DNA of 64,000 bases from positions 21,974 to 85,973 of the forward strand of contig NZ_SSXA01000011.1 of assembly GCF_021698975.1 (NCBI RefSeq), read 5' to 3'. Each line of letters starts with the position of its first letter. Within the stretch, counting starts at the first letter, position 1. A model generated the notes under the pieces. It had not been told where the DNA came from. It searched no databases and saw nothing but the letters and a program-made list of their open reading frames with translations. Source of the DNA: Blastococcus sp. KM273128. GTDB taxonomy: Bacteria; Actinomycetota; Actinomycetes; Mycobacteriales; Geodermatophilaceae. Shown piece after piece: positions 52,694 to 61,838 of this stretch. A program made the position numbers and the translations under genes.

Positions 52694-53161
52694 GGTGGTT
52701 CACCTCCTCCGCCGGTGGCCCCGCCACCGGCTGCCTGTGGAGCTCCCTGGGGACATCCGGTGGACGCCGCGGGGAGAACCTGAGGATGGGCCTGTGGACG
52801 GGCTTACAGCTGTGTAACTACTAGATGTAGGGGAACCCTAGGACGACGCCCACAAGATGTGCAAGTGATCGTTTGCCCGGCGTGTTCCACCCCGGCACGG
52901 CGGTCGCAGGCGGAACAGCGGCCACCAGCCGTCACAGCGGTGCCGCCGCGACACGCCGGGCGGCGGCCCCGCGCGGCCCGGCACGCGGACCGGTGGTGGC
53001 ACGCCACTGCCGGTCCGTTCGAGCGCGCGGCAGGCGCTGCACCACTGGTGGGCCAGCCACCCGTCCGACGCCCGCCGTCCGACGTGGTCCGCGCGGCACA
53101 GGCGCCGGTGGGCCACCCGGTCTCCGCCCCCTCATCGCGGGCGCGACGTGCGCCGCGTCGG
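52694..53161. other. nrdR leader/promoter region, no supported gene
   Basis: 468 bp between nrdR and the unknown leftward gene. Apart from the two dyads at 52816-52864 I see only compositional frames with Arg/Gly/Pro-rich products. No cobalamin riboswitch was recognised: there is no convincing GCCACTG-type box. Confidence 0.5.
52816..52864. promoter_or_regulatory. putative pair of NrdR boxes upstream of nrdR-nrdJ
   Basis: Two AT-richer dyads lie 123-171 bp before the nrdR start: CTAC-N5-GTAG centred at 52824 and CAC-N5-GTG (CACAAGATGTG) centred at 52856. Their centres are 32 bp apart, three helical turns, the known spacing of paired NrdR boxes. Match to the 16-bp consensus is partial. Confidence 0.55.
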
Positions 53162-53875
53162 TCAGGCGCTGACGGCGCCGTCCAGCCGGGGCCGCCGGGC
53201 GTGCGGAACCTGGTCGCTCAGGCGCATCGGCCGGGTGAGCAGGTCCGGCTCGAGGTCCGCCGGAGGGGTCCAGCCGTGCCCGAGCGGGCGCCGCTCGACC
53301 GGGTGCGCGGCGCGCGCCGCGGGCACCGCCCAGCCGCCGGACCGGCTGCTGCGGGCCGGCGGCGACCCGCCCGTCACGACGGGCGCGAGGTGACCGGTGT
53401 CGGCGGCCCGGTGACGCCCGACGGCCGGGGTCGGTGCGGTCACCGGGGCGCGGTGACGACCGGCCGCCGTCGCCGGGGCCGGGGCGGCCGGACCCTCGTC
53501 GACCTCGGGGGCCCGTCGGCGACCACCCGGACGAGCGATGGCCGCACGGACGACGCCCGCGTCCCGCACGAGCGGCAGACCGGCGGTCGCCTCGTGGACA
53601 GCCGCCCCGGACTCCCCGGACGAGGACGGCGCCTGCGCCGGCATCGCCTGCGTCGGCGGCTGGACGGGTGCGGGCGACGGCTCGGGCAGCCGCACCGCCG
53701 CCAGATCGGTCCAGATCGTCCGCTCGGTGCCGTCGACGACGACGCGGACCCACATCTCGCAGGAGCCCGCATCGTCGTGCCGCCAGCCCAGCAGCTCACC
53801 CGCGCACCAGATCCCCGCGTGCTGCACCTCGACGACCTGGGGCTGGCTGGTGAACACCGCGGCGCGGTTCTCCAT
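53162..53875 (-). CDS. hypothetical protein with Arg/Pro/Ala-rich tail
   Basis: 237 residues. The first ~75 look folded: MENRAAVFTSQPQVVEVQHAG, WCAGELLGWRHDDAG and CEMWVRVVVDGTERTIWTDLAAVRLPE, a beta-rich module. The remainder is a low-complexity tail with several AVGRHRA/AAGRHRAPV repeats, ending LDGAVSA. Such pairs of a small beta domain and disordered tail are common in actinobacterial proteins near lexA/nrdR, function unknown. ATG 53875 is the first Met of the folded part. Confidence 0.6.
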   Translation of the reverse strand: MENRAAVFTSQPQVVEVQHAGIWCAGELLGWRHDDAGSCEMWVRVVVDGTERTIWTDLAAVRLPEPSPAPVQPPTQAMPAQAPSSSGESGAAVHEATAGLPLVRDAGVVRAAIARPGGRRRAPEVDEGPAAPAPATAAGRHRAPVTAPTPAVGRHRAADTGHLAPVVTGGSPPARSSRSGGWAVPAARAAHPVERRPLGHGWTPPADLEPDLLTRPMRLSDQVPHARRPRLDGAVSA

Positions 53876-54012
53876 GACGCTGGACACGGGACGACCGTAG
53901 GCGGCCGACGAGCACACTCCGTGAACGCGCCCGCACAGAGGGTTGACGAAGTCGGCGAGCGGCGTTGTGAACCTCTCGCCACGATGCCCCGGGCACACCG
54001 GAGCGACCGTGG

Positions 54013-54501
54013 TCAGGGCAGCATCAGCACCTGACCGGGGTCGATCGCCGCACTCTCGAGCCCGTTGAGCCGGCGGATGTCGACGATGACGTCGCGCACG
54101 TCTCGACCGCCGGCTGCCGCGCCGGCGATCGACCAGAGCGTGTCACCGGGCTCGACGATGACCTTCGTCGTCCCCATCAACGCGAGCCCCGGTTCGTCCT
54201 CGCCGAGGAGCGCCCCACCCAGGGCCGCCGCGCCCAGCCCGAGGAGCAGCACCGCCACCACGACCACGCGGCGCCCCCGCGCCGTCAGGCGGAGCGGTGG
54301 GAGCGGTGCCGGCGCCGCGCGACCGGCCGGTCGGGTACCACCATCCCGATCCGACCCTCCGGCGTGGACCCGCGGCGCGACGGCCCCCGCGTACGCGCGG
54401 GGCGGAGGCAGCACCCTGAGGTGGCGGGCGGGCGCCCGCACACCCACCTCCGCCGCGCCCGACGACCCCGTCCGGACCTGCAGCGCAGCACCGCTGTCCA
54501 T
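54013..54501 (-). CDS. LysM-domain membrane protein divergent from lexA (SOS-linked)
   Basis: 162 residues. A Pro/Ala-rich cytoplasmic N-terminus and one membrane helix ([22 protein letters not shown]) are followed by an extracytoplasmic LysM domain, [19 protein letters not shown] through DIRRLNGL and [10 protein letters not shown]. Its place head-to-head with lexA and an SOS box parallel YneA/Rv2719c-type proteins that block cell division during DNA damage. That role is inferred by position. ATG 54501 is chosen; an upstream start at 54543 would run into the SOS-box region. Confidence 0.78.
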   Translation of the reverse strand: MDSGAALQVRTGSSGAAEVGVRAPARHLRVLPPPRAYAGAVAPRVHAGGSDRDGGTRPAGRAAPAPLPPLRLTARGRRVVVVAVLLLGLGAAALGGALLGEDEPGLALMGTTKVIVEPGDTLWSIAGAAAGGRDVRDVIVDIRRLNGLESAAIDPGQVLMLP

Positions 54502-54552
54502 GTCCTCCACCTTCCTGGCCGGCACCCCCACCGGCCCGAACACCTGTTCGAT

Positions 54553-54568
54553 TCGAACGCCTGTCCGA
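54553..54568. promoter_or_regulatory. SOS box for the LysM gene
   Basis: TCGAACgcctGTCCGA matches the actinobacterial LexA consensus TCGAAC-N4-GTTCGA at 11 of 12 fixed positions. It is 52 bp before the LysM gene start. An adjoining perfect dyad GTCCGAT/ATCGGAC (54563-54580) overlaps it. Confidence 0.75.
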
Positions 54569-54614
54569 TGTCTATCGGACAGCGCCGACAGAAGCGATGC
54601 GACACGGAGAACTT

Positions 54615-54630
54615 TCGAACGTGTGTTTGA
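54615..54630. promoter_or_regulatory. SOS box for lexA
   Basis: TCGAACgtgtGTTTGA matches TCGAAC-N4-GTTCGA at 11 of 12 positions and lies 78 bp before the lexA start, fitting autoregulation. Confidence 0.82.
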
Positions 54631-54707
54631 ACTCGACCGCGATCGGCGCTACCGTTCACCTGGACGAGACGGTCGAGCGCTGCACCGGCAGCCGGCGAGG
54701 AGGAGAC

Positions 54708-55472
54708 GTGGCGGACTCGAGCGGGACCTCCGGCGGCGGGCGCAGCACGCGCGAGACGGCCCCGGAGGCGAGCGGCACCGCGTCGGTGCGCGCCTTCCCC
54801 GACCGCACGGCGGACGGCGACGGCCTCACGCAGCGGCAGCGGAGGGTGCTCGAGGTGATCCGCGACTCGATCGACCGCCGGGGCTACCCGCCTTCCGTCC
54901 GGGAGATCGGCGAGGCGGTCGGGCTGTCGTCGGCGTCCTCGGTCGCGCACCAGCTCTCGGTCCTGCAGAAGAAGGGCTGGCTGCGGCGCGATCCCAACCG
55001 CCCCCGCGCGCTCGACGTCCGGCTCCCCGGGGATGCGGGCCGGGGCGCAGCGGCGCAGGCCGAGCCGCCGGTGGTGGCCGAGGGTGAGCAGGCTTCCGCC
55101 CCCACGTACGTGCCGCTCGTCGGACGGATCGCCGCCGGTGGTCCGGTCCTGGCCGAGCAGGCGGTGGAGGACGTCTTCCCGCTGCCCCGAGAGCTCGTCG
55201 GGGAGGGGACGGTCTTCATGCTGAAGGTGGCCGGTGACTCGATGGTCGAGGCCGCGATCTGCGACGGCGACTGGGTCGTCGTCCGCCAGCAGCCCACCGC
55301 CGAGAACGGCGAGATCGTCGCCGCGATGATCGACGGCGAGGCGACCGTCAAGACCTACAAGCGGCGGGACGGTCACGTCTGGCTGCTGCCGCACAACCCG
55401 GCGTACGAGCCCATCCCGGGCGACGAGGCGACGATCCTCGGCCGGGTCGTCTCGGTCCTACGTCGGGTCTGA
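54708..55472 (+). CDS. lexA: SOS repressor LexA
   Basis: 254 residues. A Ser/Thr/Gly-rich N-terminal extension precedes the winged helix [36 protein letters not shown]. The C-terminal peptidase part includes [17 protein letters not shown] with the self-cleavage site region, catalytic Ser178 ([11 protein letters not shown]) and Lys215 (TVKTYKR). It represses DNA-damage genes until RecA filaments trigger self-cleavage. GTG 54708 follows GGAGGAG. Longer upstream frames would place the SOS box inside the coding region and are rejected. Confidence 0.94.
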   Translation: MADSSGTSGGGRSTRETAPEASGTASVRAFPDRTADGDGLTQRQRRVLEVIRDSIDRRGYPPSVREIGEAVGLSSASSVAHQLSVLQKKGWLRRDPNRPRALDVRLPGDAGRGAAAQAEPPVVAEGEQASAPTYVPLVGRIAAGGPVLAEQAVEDVFPLPRELVGEGTVFMLKVAGDSMVEAAICDGDWVVVRQQPTAENGEIVAAMIDGEATVKTYKRRDGHVWLLPHNPAYEPIPGDEATILGRVVSVLRRV

Positions 55473-55539
55473 CGCCATGGCGCAGGTGGGCGGCCGGGCC
55501 TCGTACCGGCCGGCCACCTGCGCCCACGGGCGCCGGCGA

Positions 55540-56328
55540 TCAGCGCCGCTGGTAGTCGCCGTCCCGCTTCTCGAAGAACGCCTGCAGCGCTTCCTGGTGG
55601 TCGTCGGTACGGAACATCTCGAGGAAGCGCTTCGTCTGCAGAGCCTGCCCCTGCGCGAAGTCCATCTCGAAGGCCCCCGTGACCGCCTCCTTCGTCGCCT
55701 CGACGGACAGAGGAGCACGGGTGGCGATCCGCTGCGCCTTCGCAAGTGCAGCCGTCATCAGGTCAGCCGGCTCGTGGACCTCCGTGACCAGCCCCCAGTT
55801 GAGCGCCTGCTGCGCGGTGTAGCGAGCCCCCGTCAGCAGGATCTCCTTGGCCGGGCCCAGGCCGATGACACGCGGGAGACGCCAGAAGCTCACGATGAGC
55901 CCTACGTTGACCCCGGCAGCCACGAAGAAGGCTTCGGTGGAGGCGATCCGGATGTCGCAGCAGAGCGCGAACTCCAGTCCACCACCGATGGTCGCGCCGT
56001 TGATCGCGGCGATCACCGGTGCGCGGAAGTTCTGCACCCCGTTCAGCACCCGGCCGAACTCGGCCAGGTAGTTCTCGAGCTGCTCGTCGCTCATGGACTG
56101 GTCCTCGCCCAGGTGCGCGCCCGCGGTGAAGGCGCGCCCTTCTCCGGTGATGACCAGGCAACGCACCTGCTCGTCGGCGTCCAGGATGTCGAGCGCCTTC
56201 ATGAACGCACGCCGGCTCTCCCAGCTGAACGTGTTCGACGGCGGGCTGTCCAGGGTGAGGACGGCGATGTGCGGAGTCTCGTAGCGCAGGTGGACCCCGG
56301 GGCCGACGTCGGTCGTGGTCACGGTCAT
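55540..56328 (-). CDS. enoyl-CoA hydratase/isomerase
   Basis: 262 residues of the crotonase superfamily: LDSPPSNTFSWESRRAFM, GEGRAFTAGAHLGED (first oxyanion-hole loop), NGATIGGGLEFALCCDIRIAS (GGG-E region) and LTGARYTAQQALNWGLV. It hydrates or isomerises an acyl-CoA. ATG 56328 has GGAGGAAG upstream and overlaps the permease stop by 4 bp. It is the last gene of a five-gene leftward cluster with a CoA-transferase and an ABC importer, so the transported acid is probably activated to a CoA ester and processed by this enzyme. Confidence 0.88.
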   Translation of the reverse strand: MTVTTTDVGPGVHLRYETPHIAVLTLDSPPSNTFSWESRRAFMKALDILDADEQVRCLVITGEGRAFTAGAHLGEDQSMSDEQLENYLAEFGRVLNGVQNFRAPVIAAINGATIGGGLEFALCCDIRIASTEAFFVAAGVNVGLIVSFWRLPRVIGLGPAKEILLTGARYTAQQALNWGLVTEVHEPADLMTAALAKAQRIATRAPLSVEATKEAVTGAFEMDFAQGQALQTKRFLEMFRTDDHQEALQAFFEKRDGDYQRR

Positions 56329-58154
56329 GCTGCTTCCTCCGAGGATGCGTAGGGGTCTGTGCCGGGCGTTGTCCGGCGATGGCGGGACTCGCCGGGCCGG
56401 TGGTCGAGCAGTCGCATGGCCACGACCGCCACGACGATGTTGATCAGCAGGATGACCACCGAGAGGGCGCCCACCCGCTGGTAGAGCGACTCGTTCGAGA
56501 GGTTGTAGAGAACGGTGGCGATGGTCGGGTTGGCGCCGGTGTAGAGGAACACCGACATCTCCAGCTCCCGGAAGAGCAGGACGAAGTTGAGCAGCCCCGC
56601 GGCGAGCAGCGACGGCCGCAGCAGGGGGACGGTGATGCGCCGCCAGGTGCGGGCCCAGGATGCGCCCAGGCTCCGTGACGCCTCCTCCACCTCCGCGCCG
56701 ATCTGCCCCATGCCGGCGTGCACGTAGGCGAAGGTGAGCGGTAGCGCGCTGCCCACGTAGGCGATGAGGAGGATGGTGAGCGAGCCACCCAGGCCGAACG
56801 GCGGCGCGGCGTAGGCGATGATCAGCCCGATGCCGAGGACGGCTCCCGGGAAGGCCAGCGGAGCCGCCATGGCCGGTGCGATCACCGCGTTGCTGCGGGC
56901 CTTGGTCCGGTGCACCAGCCACGACGCCAGCAGCGCCAGCGCGAGCGCCAGCACCGTCGCAGCCACGGCGAGGAAAAAGCTGTTGCCCATGGCGGCCGTG
57001 ATCAGCGGCTGGCTGAAGACCTGCTCGTAGTTGCCGGTCAGCGTGAAGTTGTCCGCCCCGAACGGCCGGCCCAGGGCCTCGCGGAACGACGTCGCCAGCA
57101 GGATGCCGAACGGCAGCACGATGCTGAGCACCACGACCAGGGTGCAGAAGGCCAGCCCCGCGACGCGTCCCGCAGGACCGAGGTGGGTGAGCTCCTGCCG
57201 CCCCGGCTTGCCACCGATGACGGTGAACTTCTTGCCCCCGACCAGTCGTCGCTGGACCAGCAGCAGGCCGGCGATGATGACGAGGATCGGCACCGAGATG
57301 ACCGCCGCCGCCTCGATCCGGGGCGGGAACTGCATGAGGCTCAGCAGGACGGTCGGGATCGTCTGGAACCCGGTGGGCGCGCCGAGGATGGCGACCGGGC
57401 CGAAGATCACCGCTGCGCTGACGAACACGAGGATCGAGCCGGCGATCAGCGCCGGTGCGATGACCGGGAACGTCACCGTCCGCAGCACCCGGGCCCTGGA
57501 TGCACCGAGGCTGGCCGCCGCGTGCTCCAGCGCCGGGTCGATGCCCCCGAGCGCGGCGGACACCGGGAGGAAGACGAGGGGGTACAGGAACAGGGAGAGG
57601 ACGAAGATGATCCCCCACGGGCTGAAGATGTTGAACGGCGCGGACTCGAGGCCGAACAAGGACATCAAGGTCGTGTTCAGCAGTCCGTTGCGCGGGCCCA
57701 GCAGCAGGATCCACCCCAACGCCGCGATGAAGCTCGGCGCCGCGAAGGTGAGCACCGCGGTGCCGCGGAAGAACCGCCGGAACGGGAGATCGGTCCGCAC
57801 GGCGAACCAGGCCACCGGGAGCCCGAGCAGCAGGCTGCCCACCACGGTGCCGGAGGCGATCCACAGCGAGTTGAGGATCGCCTCGACCAGCCGGGGTTCG
57901 CTGGCCAGCAGCCCGTAGTTGCCGAGCGTGAACCCGCCGTCGTCGGCGACGAAGCTCTGGCCGAAGACCTGCGCGACCGGGTAGCCGATGAGCGCGACGA
58001 TCGCGATCACCCACACCGCGCGCATGGCCTGCTCGAAGCCGGTGCCTCGCCGCTGCCCCCGCCGTCGCTCACGGGCCGGCGTCCCCGTGTCCCGGGGCGC
58101 CCCTGCCGCGTCGGTGCCCGACGCGGCAGGGGCGGCGGAGCTGGTCAGCGCCAT
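56325..58154 (-). CDS. ABC importer permease, FbpB/ThiP-type tandem fusion
   Basis: 609 residues made of two homologous halves of about six helices each. Binding-protein-dependent EAA-like loops occur in both: EHAAASLGASRARVLRTVTFPVIAPAL and EEASRSLGASWARTWRRITVPLLRPSL. Tandem permeases of this form serve Fe3+, thiamine and phosphonate/carboxylate-type importers. Here the neighbours are a single solute-binding lipoprotein and one ATPase. Substrate is discussed with the cluster. It overlaps the hydratase by 4 bp and follows the binding protein by 43 bp. Confidence 0.9.
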   Translation of the reverse strand: MALTSSAAPAASGTDAAGAPRDTGTPARERRRGQRRGTGFEQAMRAVWVIAIVALIGYPVAQVFGQSFVADDGGFTLGNYGLLASEPRLVEAILNSLWIASGTVVGSLLLGLPVAWFAVRTDLPFRRFFRGTAVLTFAAPSFIAALGWILLLGPRNGLLNTTLMSLFGLESAPFNIFSPWGIIFVLSLFLYPLVFLPVSAALGGIDPALEHAAASLGASRARVLRTVTFPVIAPALIAGSILVFVSAAVIFGPVAILGAPTGFQTIPTVLLSLMQFPPRIEAAAVISVPILVIIAGLLLVQRRLVGGKKFTVIGGKPGRQELTHLGPAGRVAGLAFCTLVVVLSIVLPFGILLATSFREALGRPFGADNFTLTGNYEQVFSQPLITAAMGNSFFLAVAATVLALALALLASWLVHRTKARSNAVIAPAMAAPLAFPGAVLGIGLIIAYAAPPFGLGGSLTILLIAYVGSALPLTFAYVHAGMGQIGAEVEEASRSLGASWARTWRRITVPLLRPSLLAAGLLNFVLLFRELEMSVFLYTGANPTIATVLYNLSNESLYQRVGALSVVILLINIVVAVVAMRLLDHRPGESRHRRTTPGTDPYASSEEAA

Positions 58155-58197
58155 GACGGCCGTCCCCGGGGTGCGGTGGGTCCGCTCGGTCGCCGGC

Positions 58198-59289
58198 TCA
58201 TCGGTTGAACAGCTCGGCGAACCGCGCCACGACGTCCTCGCCGCGCTCCTCGATCTCCGACAGGTCCGCGGTCAGCAGCGTGGCGTCGGAGAGGTCGGCA
58301 CCGCTCGGCGGCTGGGGGCCACCCTGGAGCACGCTGCGCCCACCCTGGTCGGCGAGGGCCTGCTGGAAGTCCTCGCTCAAGTGGTACTGCACCAGGAGCT
58401 TGGCGGCATTGGGGTGCGGTGCATCGGCGAGCATCGCCAGCTCCGACGCGAAGGACGGCACGCCGTCCTCCATGAAGGCGATCTCGAGGGGCTCGCCCTC
58501 CTCCGCGGCGCTGATCACCGCCGACTCGATGGCCGGGATGCCGATGTCGGCCTCGCCGGTGAGCACCAGCTGCGCGAGGGCGAGACTGCTGTCGGTCACG
58601 GCGACCTGCCGTTCGGCCAGCTGCCCGAGCCACTCTTCGCCGTGAAGACCCGTGAGCATCGTGTAGTAGGCCAGCGCGGTGCCCGATGCACCGGGGTCGG
58701 CGCTGATGATGGCGCCGTGGTCCTCGCTGGCCAGCTCCTCCCAGGTGGTGGGGAGGTCCGCCGGGTCGGTGTTGGCGGAGTTGTACATGATCCCCAGCGG
58801 GACGAGGCTGTACGGCACCTGCGGGTTGTCCGGGTTGTCCAGGCCCTCACTGATGTCGCCGAGGTTGGGCACGTCGGCATCGGTGATGACGCCCTCGTCC
58901 GCCCAGTCCTGCATGGTGCCCGGGTCGGTGAGGCTGACGACGTCGGCGTTGACCGACCCGCTGGCCAGCTCGGCGGAGATGGAGTTGGCGATCGCGCCCG
59001 AATCCTCGCGGGTGAAGGTGACCTGGATGCCGAAGAGCTCCTGCATCCGCTCCTGGAGCAGTTCCAAGCCGGGGCGGGTGTGCCCGCCGGCGTAGAGGAC
59101 GACGCCACCCTCCTCCTGCGCCGCCTCGACCAGCTCCTGGTCGATCCCCTCCACCGCGGCCGGCTCGCCGCCGGATCCGGCGTCCGACGCCGGGGTCGTG
59201 GAGCCGTTGCCACAGGCGGCTACGAGCAGAGCGGCCACGGGGACGGTCAGGCTGGTGAGCAGGCGGCGCGCGGAGCAGTGGGTGAACAC
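58198..59289 (-). CDS. ABC solute-binding lipoprotein, family 1 (AfuA-like)
   Basis: 363 residues. A signal peptide ends in lipobox VAACG, so it is anchored outside the membrane. The mature protein begins with an Ala/Ser/Gly linker, then VVLYAGGHTRPGLELLQERMQELFGIQVTF, ADVVSLTDPGTMQDW and PYSLVPLGIMYNSANTD, the pattern of Fe3+/phosphonate-type binding proteins. It hands its ligand to the tandem permease. GTG 59289 has AAGAGG five bases upstream; an ATG at 59355 would lengthen the signal peptide implausibly. Confidence 0.88.
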   Translation of the reverse strand: MFTHCSARRLLTSLTVPVAALLVAACGNGSTTPASDAGSGGEPAAVEGIDQELVEAAQEEGGVVLYAGGHTRPGLELLQERMQELFGIQVTFTREDSGAIANSISAELASGSVNADVVSLTDPGTMQDWADEGVITDADVPNLGDISEGLDNPDNPQVPYSLVPLGIMYNSANTDPADLPTTWEELASEDHGAIISADPGASGTALAYYTMLTGLHGEEWLGQLAERQVAVTDSSLALAQLVLTGEADIGIPAIESAVISAAEEGEPLEIAFMEDGVPSFASELAMLADAPHPNAAKLLVQYHLSEDFQQALADQGGRSVLQGGPQPPSGADLSDATLLTADLSEIEERGEDVVARFAELFNR

Positions 59290-59351
59290 AGGGCCTCTTC
59301 TCGGGTGGGTGACGCTGTTCGGACGGGTGGGGTGCGATGTCGCGGCGGCGC

Positions 59352-60500
59352 TCATGCCGCGGACCGGCCGGGAACGGGTGCCGGGACGGCGGGGACGTGG
59401 CCGGTGGCGGTCGTCCCGGGGCGGTCGCCGAGCACTGCGGCGGCCCCGCGGTCGACGCCCAGCGACACGGGCTGGCCGGGCTGGAGCCGTCCGACGCTCG
59501 GACCGGTGGCCTTGATCGGCTCGGCGAGCCCGGGTAGCTCCACGGAGTACTGCACGTGATCACCGAAGAACAGGGCTTCGCGGACCACGGCACCGGAGGC
59601 GTGACCGGGGTCGGCCGGGGTGAGCCGCACGTCCCCCGGGCGCACGGAGACCATGACGGCCTGGCCCTCGCCCAGCGGGCCGTCGGCCGGCGCTTCCGCC
59701 TCGACCGGGACGCCGCCGGGGAGCTCGAGGGCGACCGACCCGCCGCCGGTCCCGCGCACGGTGGCCGGCAGCACGTTGGTCGCCCCCAGTGCGCGTGCGA
59801 CGAATCCGGTACGCGGCCGGCGATAGACGTCCTCGGGGCTGCCGACCTGCACGATGCGGCCGTCGTGCATCACCACCAGGCGGTCGGCCAGCGACAGGGC
59901 CTCCGCCTGGTCGTGGGTGACGTAGACCATGGTCACGCCCAGCGACCGCTGGATCCGCTTCACCTCCGACCGCATCTCCTCGCGCAGCCTGGTGTCGAGG
60001 TTGGACAGCGGCTCGTCGAGCAGGAGCAGCGCAGGGTCGTTGACCAGAGCCCTCGCCAGCGCGACGCGCTGCTGCTGGCCGCCGGACAGCTGGTGGGCGT
60101 ACCGGTCGGCCAGCCCGTCCAGCTGGACCATCGCCAGCGCCTCGTCGGTCCGCCGCCGCACCTCGGCGCGGCCCACCTTCGCCGTCGTGGGTCCGTAACC
60201 GACGTTCTCGCGCACGCTCAGGTGCGGCCACAGCGCGTAGCTCTGGAAGACCACCGACATCCGCCGTCGCTCCGGTGGCACGAAGGTGCGCCCACCGACC
60301 AGGACCTCGTCGCGGAGCCGGATCTCGCCGGCATCCGGGCGCTCGAAGCCGGCGATCATCCGCAGGCACGTGGTCTTGCCACAGCCGCTGGGGCCCAGCA
60401 GCACCACGGCCTCGCCCTCCTCGATGGAGAGGTCGACCCCGTCGACCACGCGGGCGGTACCGAAGCTCTTGGTCAGTCCGGACATCACGAGGTGGGTCAC
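59352..60500 (-). CDS. ABC importer ATPase (PotA/FbpC/UgpC-like)
   Basis: 382 residues. ATPase motifs are Walker A GPSGCGKTT, the Q-loop QSYALWPH, signature LSGGQQQR, Walker B LLLLDEP and a His switch VTHDQAEA. A C-terminal TOBE-type regulatory domain follows from ATVRGTGGGSVALELPGG to PVSLGVDRGAA. It powers uptake by the adjacent permease. GTG 60500 has GGAGGT seven bases upstream and overlaps the CoA-transferase stop (GTGA). Genes for ATPase, binding protein and permease lie in that order. Confidence 0.9.
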   Translation of the reverse strand: MTHLVMSGLTKSFGTARVVDGVDLSIEEGEAVVLLGPSGCGKTTCLRMIAGFERPDAGEIRLRDEVLVGGRTFVPPERRRMSVVFQSYALWPHLSVRENVGYGPTTAKVGRAEVRRRTDEALAMVQLDGLADRYAHQLSGGQQQRVALARALVNDPALLLLDEPLSNLDTRLREEMRSEVKRIQRSLGVTMVYVTHDQAEALSLADRLVVMHDGRIVQVGSPEDVYRRPRTGFVARALGATNVLPATVRGTGGGSVALELPGGVPVEAEAPADGPLGEGQAVMVSVRPGDVRLTPADPGHASGAVVREALFFGDHVQYSVELPGLAEPIKATGPSVGRLQPGQPVSLGVDRGAAAVLGDRPGTTATGHVPAVPAPVPGRSAA

Positions 60501-61774
60501 GCGGATACCTCCGTCGGCTCGGGAGAGGAGACCTCCGACGCGGCACCGGGGTGATCCCCTGCGGAGGTGGTCAGCAGCACGCCGTCGGCGAGCAGCTCGT
60601 CGATGTCGGCGGCGGACATGCCGGCCTCGACCAGGACCTCGCGGCTGTGCTGACCGAGCAGCGGCGCCGGCCGGCGGATGGCGGCCGGGGTGCCGGACAG
60701 CTTCACCGGGGCTCCGATGTGGCGCACCGTGCCCATCCGGGGGTGCTCCGTCTCGACGACCATGTCGCGGGCCCGCACGTGGGGATCGGAGTAGACCTGC
60801 TCGATGTCGTACAGCGGACCGCTCGGCACGCCCGCGTTCTCCAGCACCTCGAGCCACGCGGCGGTGGTACGGGTGCGGAGCCTCGTCGCCAGCTCGCCCG
60901 CCAGCTCGATCCGGTGCTTCATGCGCCCCGGGTTGTCGGCGAAGCGGGGGTCCCGGTTCAGGGCCTGGCAGTCCAGCGCCTGGCACAGGCGCTCCCAGTT
61001 CCGCTGGTTGGCCGCTCCGATCGCGATCCAGCCGTCGGCGGTCGGCAGGGCTTCGTAGGGAGCCGACAGCCGGTGCGCCGATCCCATCGGCCGCGCCACG
61101 TCCCCGAGGCTGAAGAACATCGCCGTCTCCCAGACGGTGTACGCGATCCCCGCCTCGAGCAGTGACGTGTCGACGAACTGCCCCTCCCCCGTCCGGAGCC
61201 GGTGGATGTAGGCCGACAGCACCCCGTAGGCCGCGAAGACGCCGGCGTTCAGGTCGCAGATGGGCACGCCGACCTTGGCCGGCGGGCGCCCGGGCTCGCC
61301 GGTCATGCTCATCAGCCCGCTCATCGCCTGCGCCACGAGGTCGTAGCCACCGCGGCCGGCGTAGGGACCGGTGGCGCCGAACCCGGAGATCGAGCAGTAG
61401 ACGAGCCCGGGGTTCTCCGCTCGCAACGCCTCCTGACCGAGCCCGAGACGGTCGAGCAGCCCGGGGCGGAAGTTCTCCACCAGCACGTCGGCACCACGCG
61501 CCAGCCGGCGGACGACCTCGGCGCCGCGCGGGTCCTTCAGGTCGACGGCCAGTCCGCGCTTGTTCCGGTTCATCGCGTTGAACGCCGGCGACAGCTCCAC
61601 GTCGGAACCGCGCGACATGCGTCGCGTGTCGTCCCCACCCTCGGGCCGCTCGATCTTGATGACGTCGGCGCCCATGTCGGCCAGCAGCATCGAGCAGTAC
61701 GCCCCCGCCATGACCTGGGTGAGGTCGAGGACCCGGACCCCCGCGAGGGCGCCCGGCTGGACGGGTTCGGACAC
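60497..61774 (-). CDS. CoA-transferase family III (CaiB/BaiF type)
   Basis: 425 residues. Family landmarks are VRVLDLTQVMAGAYCSMLLADMGADVIKIE, a downstream NRNKRGLAVDLKD, VENFRPGLLDRLG, ISGFGATGPYAGRGGYDLVAQAMSGLM (the active-site Asp in this family lies in this region) and GVPICDLNAG. The enzyme moves CoA between carboxylic acids. GTG 61774 follows AAGGAG. It is the first gene of a leftward operon with an ABC importer and a hydratase, diverging from an IclR regulator, which implies uptake and CoA-activation of one organic acid. Confidence 0.9.
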   Translation of the reverse strand: MSEPVQPGALAGVRVLDLTQVMAGAYCSMLLADMGADVIKIERPEGGDDTRRMSRGSDVELSPAFNAMNRNKRGLAVDLKDPRGAEVVRRLARGADVLVENFRPGLLDRLGLGQEALRAENPGLVYCSISGFGATGPYAGRGGYDLVAQAMSGLMSMTGEPGRPPAKVGVPICDLNAGVFAAYGVLSAYIHRLRTGEGQFVDTSLLEAGIAYTVWETAMFFSLGDVARPMGSAHRLSAPYEALPTADGWIAIGAANQRNWERLCQALDCQALNRDPRFADNPGRMKHRIELAGELATRLRTRTTAAWLEVLENAGVPSGPLYDIEQVYSDPHVRARDMVVETEHPRMGTVRHIGAPVKLSGTPAAIRRPAPLLGQHSREVLVEAGMSAADIDELLADGVLLTTSAGDHPGAASEVSSPEPTEVSA

Positions 61775-61798
61775 GTGCGCTCCTTGCTGTTGACGACT

Positions 61799-61835
61799 GT
61801 GCCACTGTGTGGAACGGTGAACCACTGAGTGGCAC
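61799..61835. promoter_or_regulatory. twin palindromic operator between the CoA-transferase and IclR genes
   Basis: Two near-identical 11-bp palindromes, CCACTGTGTGG (61802-61812) and CCACTGAGTGG (61822-61832), lie exactly 20 bp apart, two helical turns. They are embedded in a larger inverted repeat GTGCCACT (61799-61806)/AGTGGCAC (61828-61835). It is a likely binding site for the adjacent IclR protein, controlling both directions. Confidence 0.75.
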
Positions 61836-61838
61836 GCT

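Noticed and set aside
52804..53116. Small Cys-containing frames on the - strand upstream of nrdR
   Set aside because: They cross the putative NrdR boxes and promoter, lack ribosome-binding sites and have Arg-rich shadow composition.
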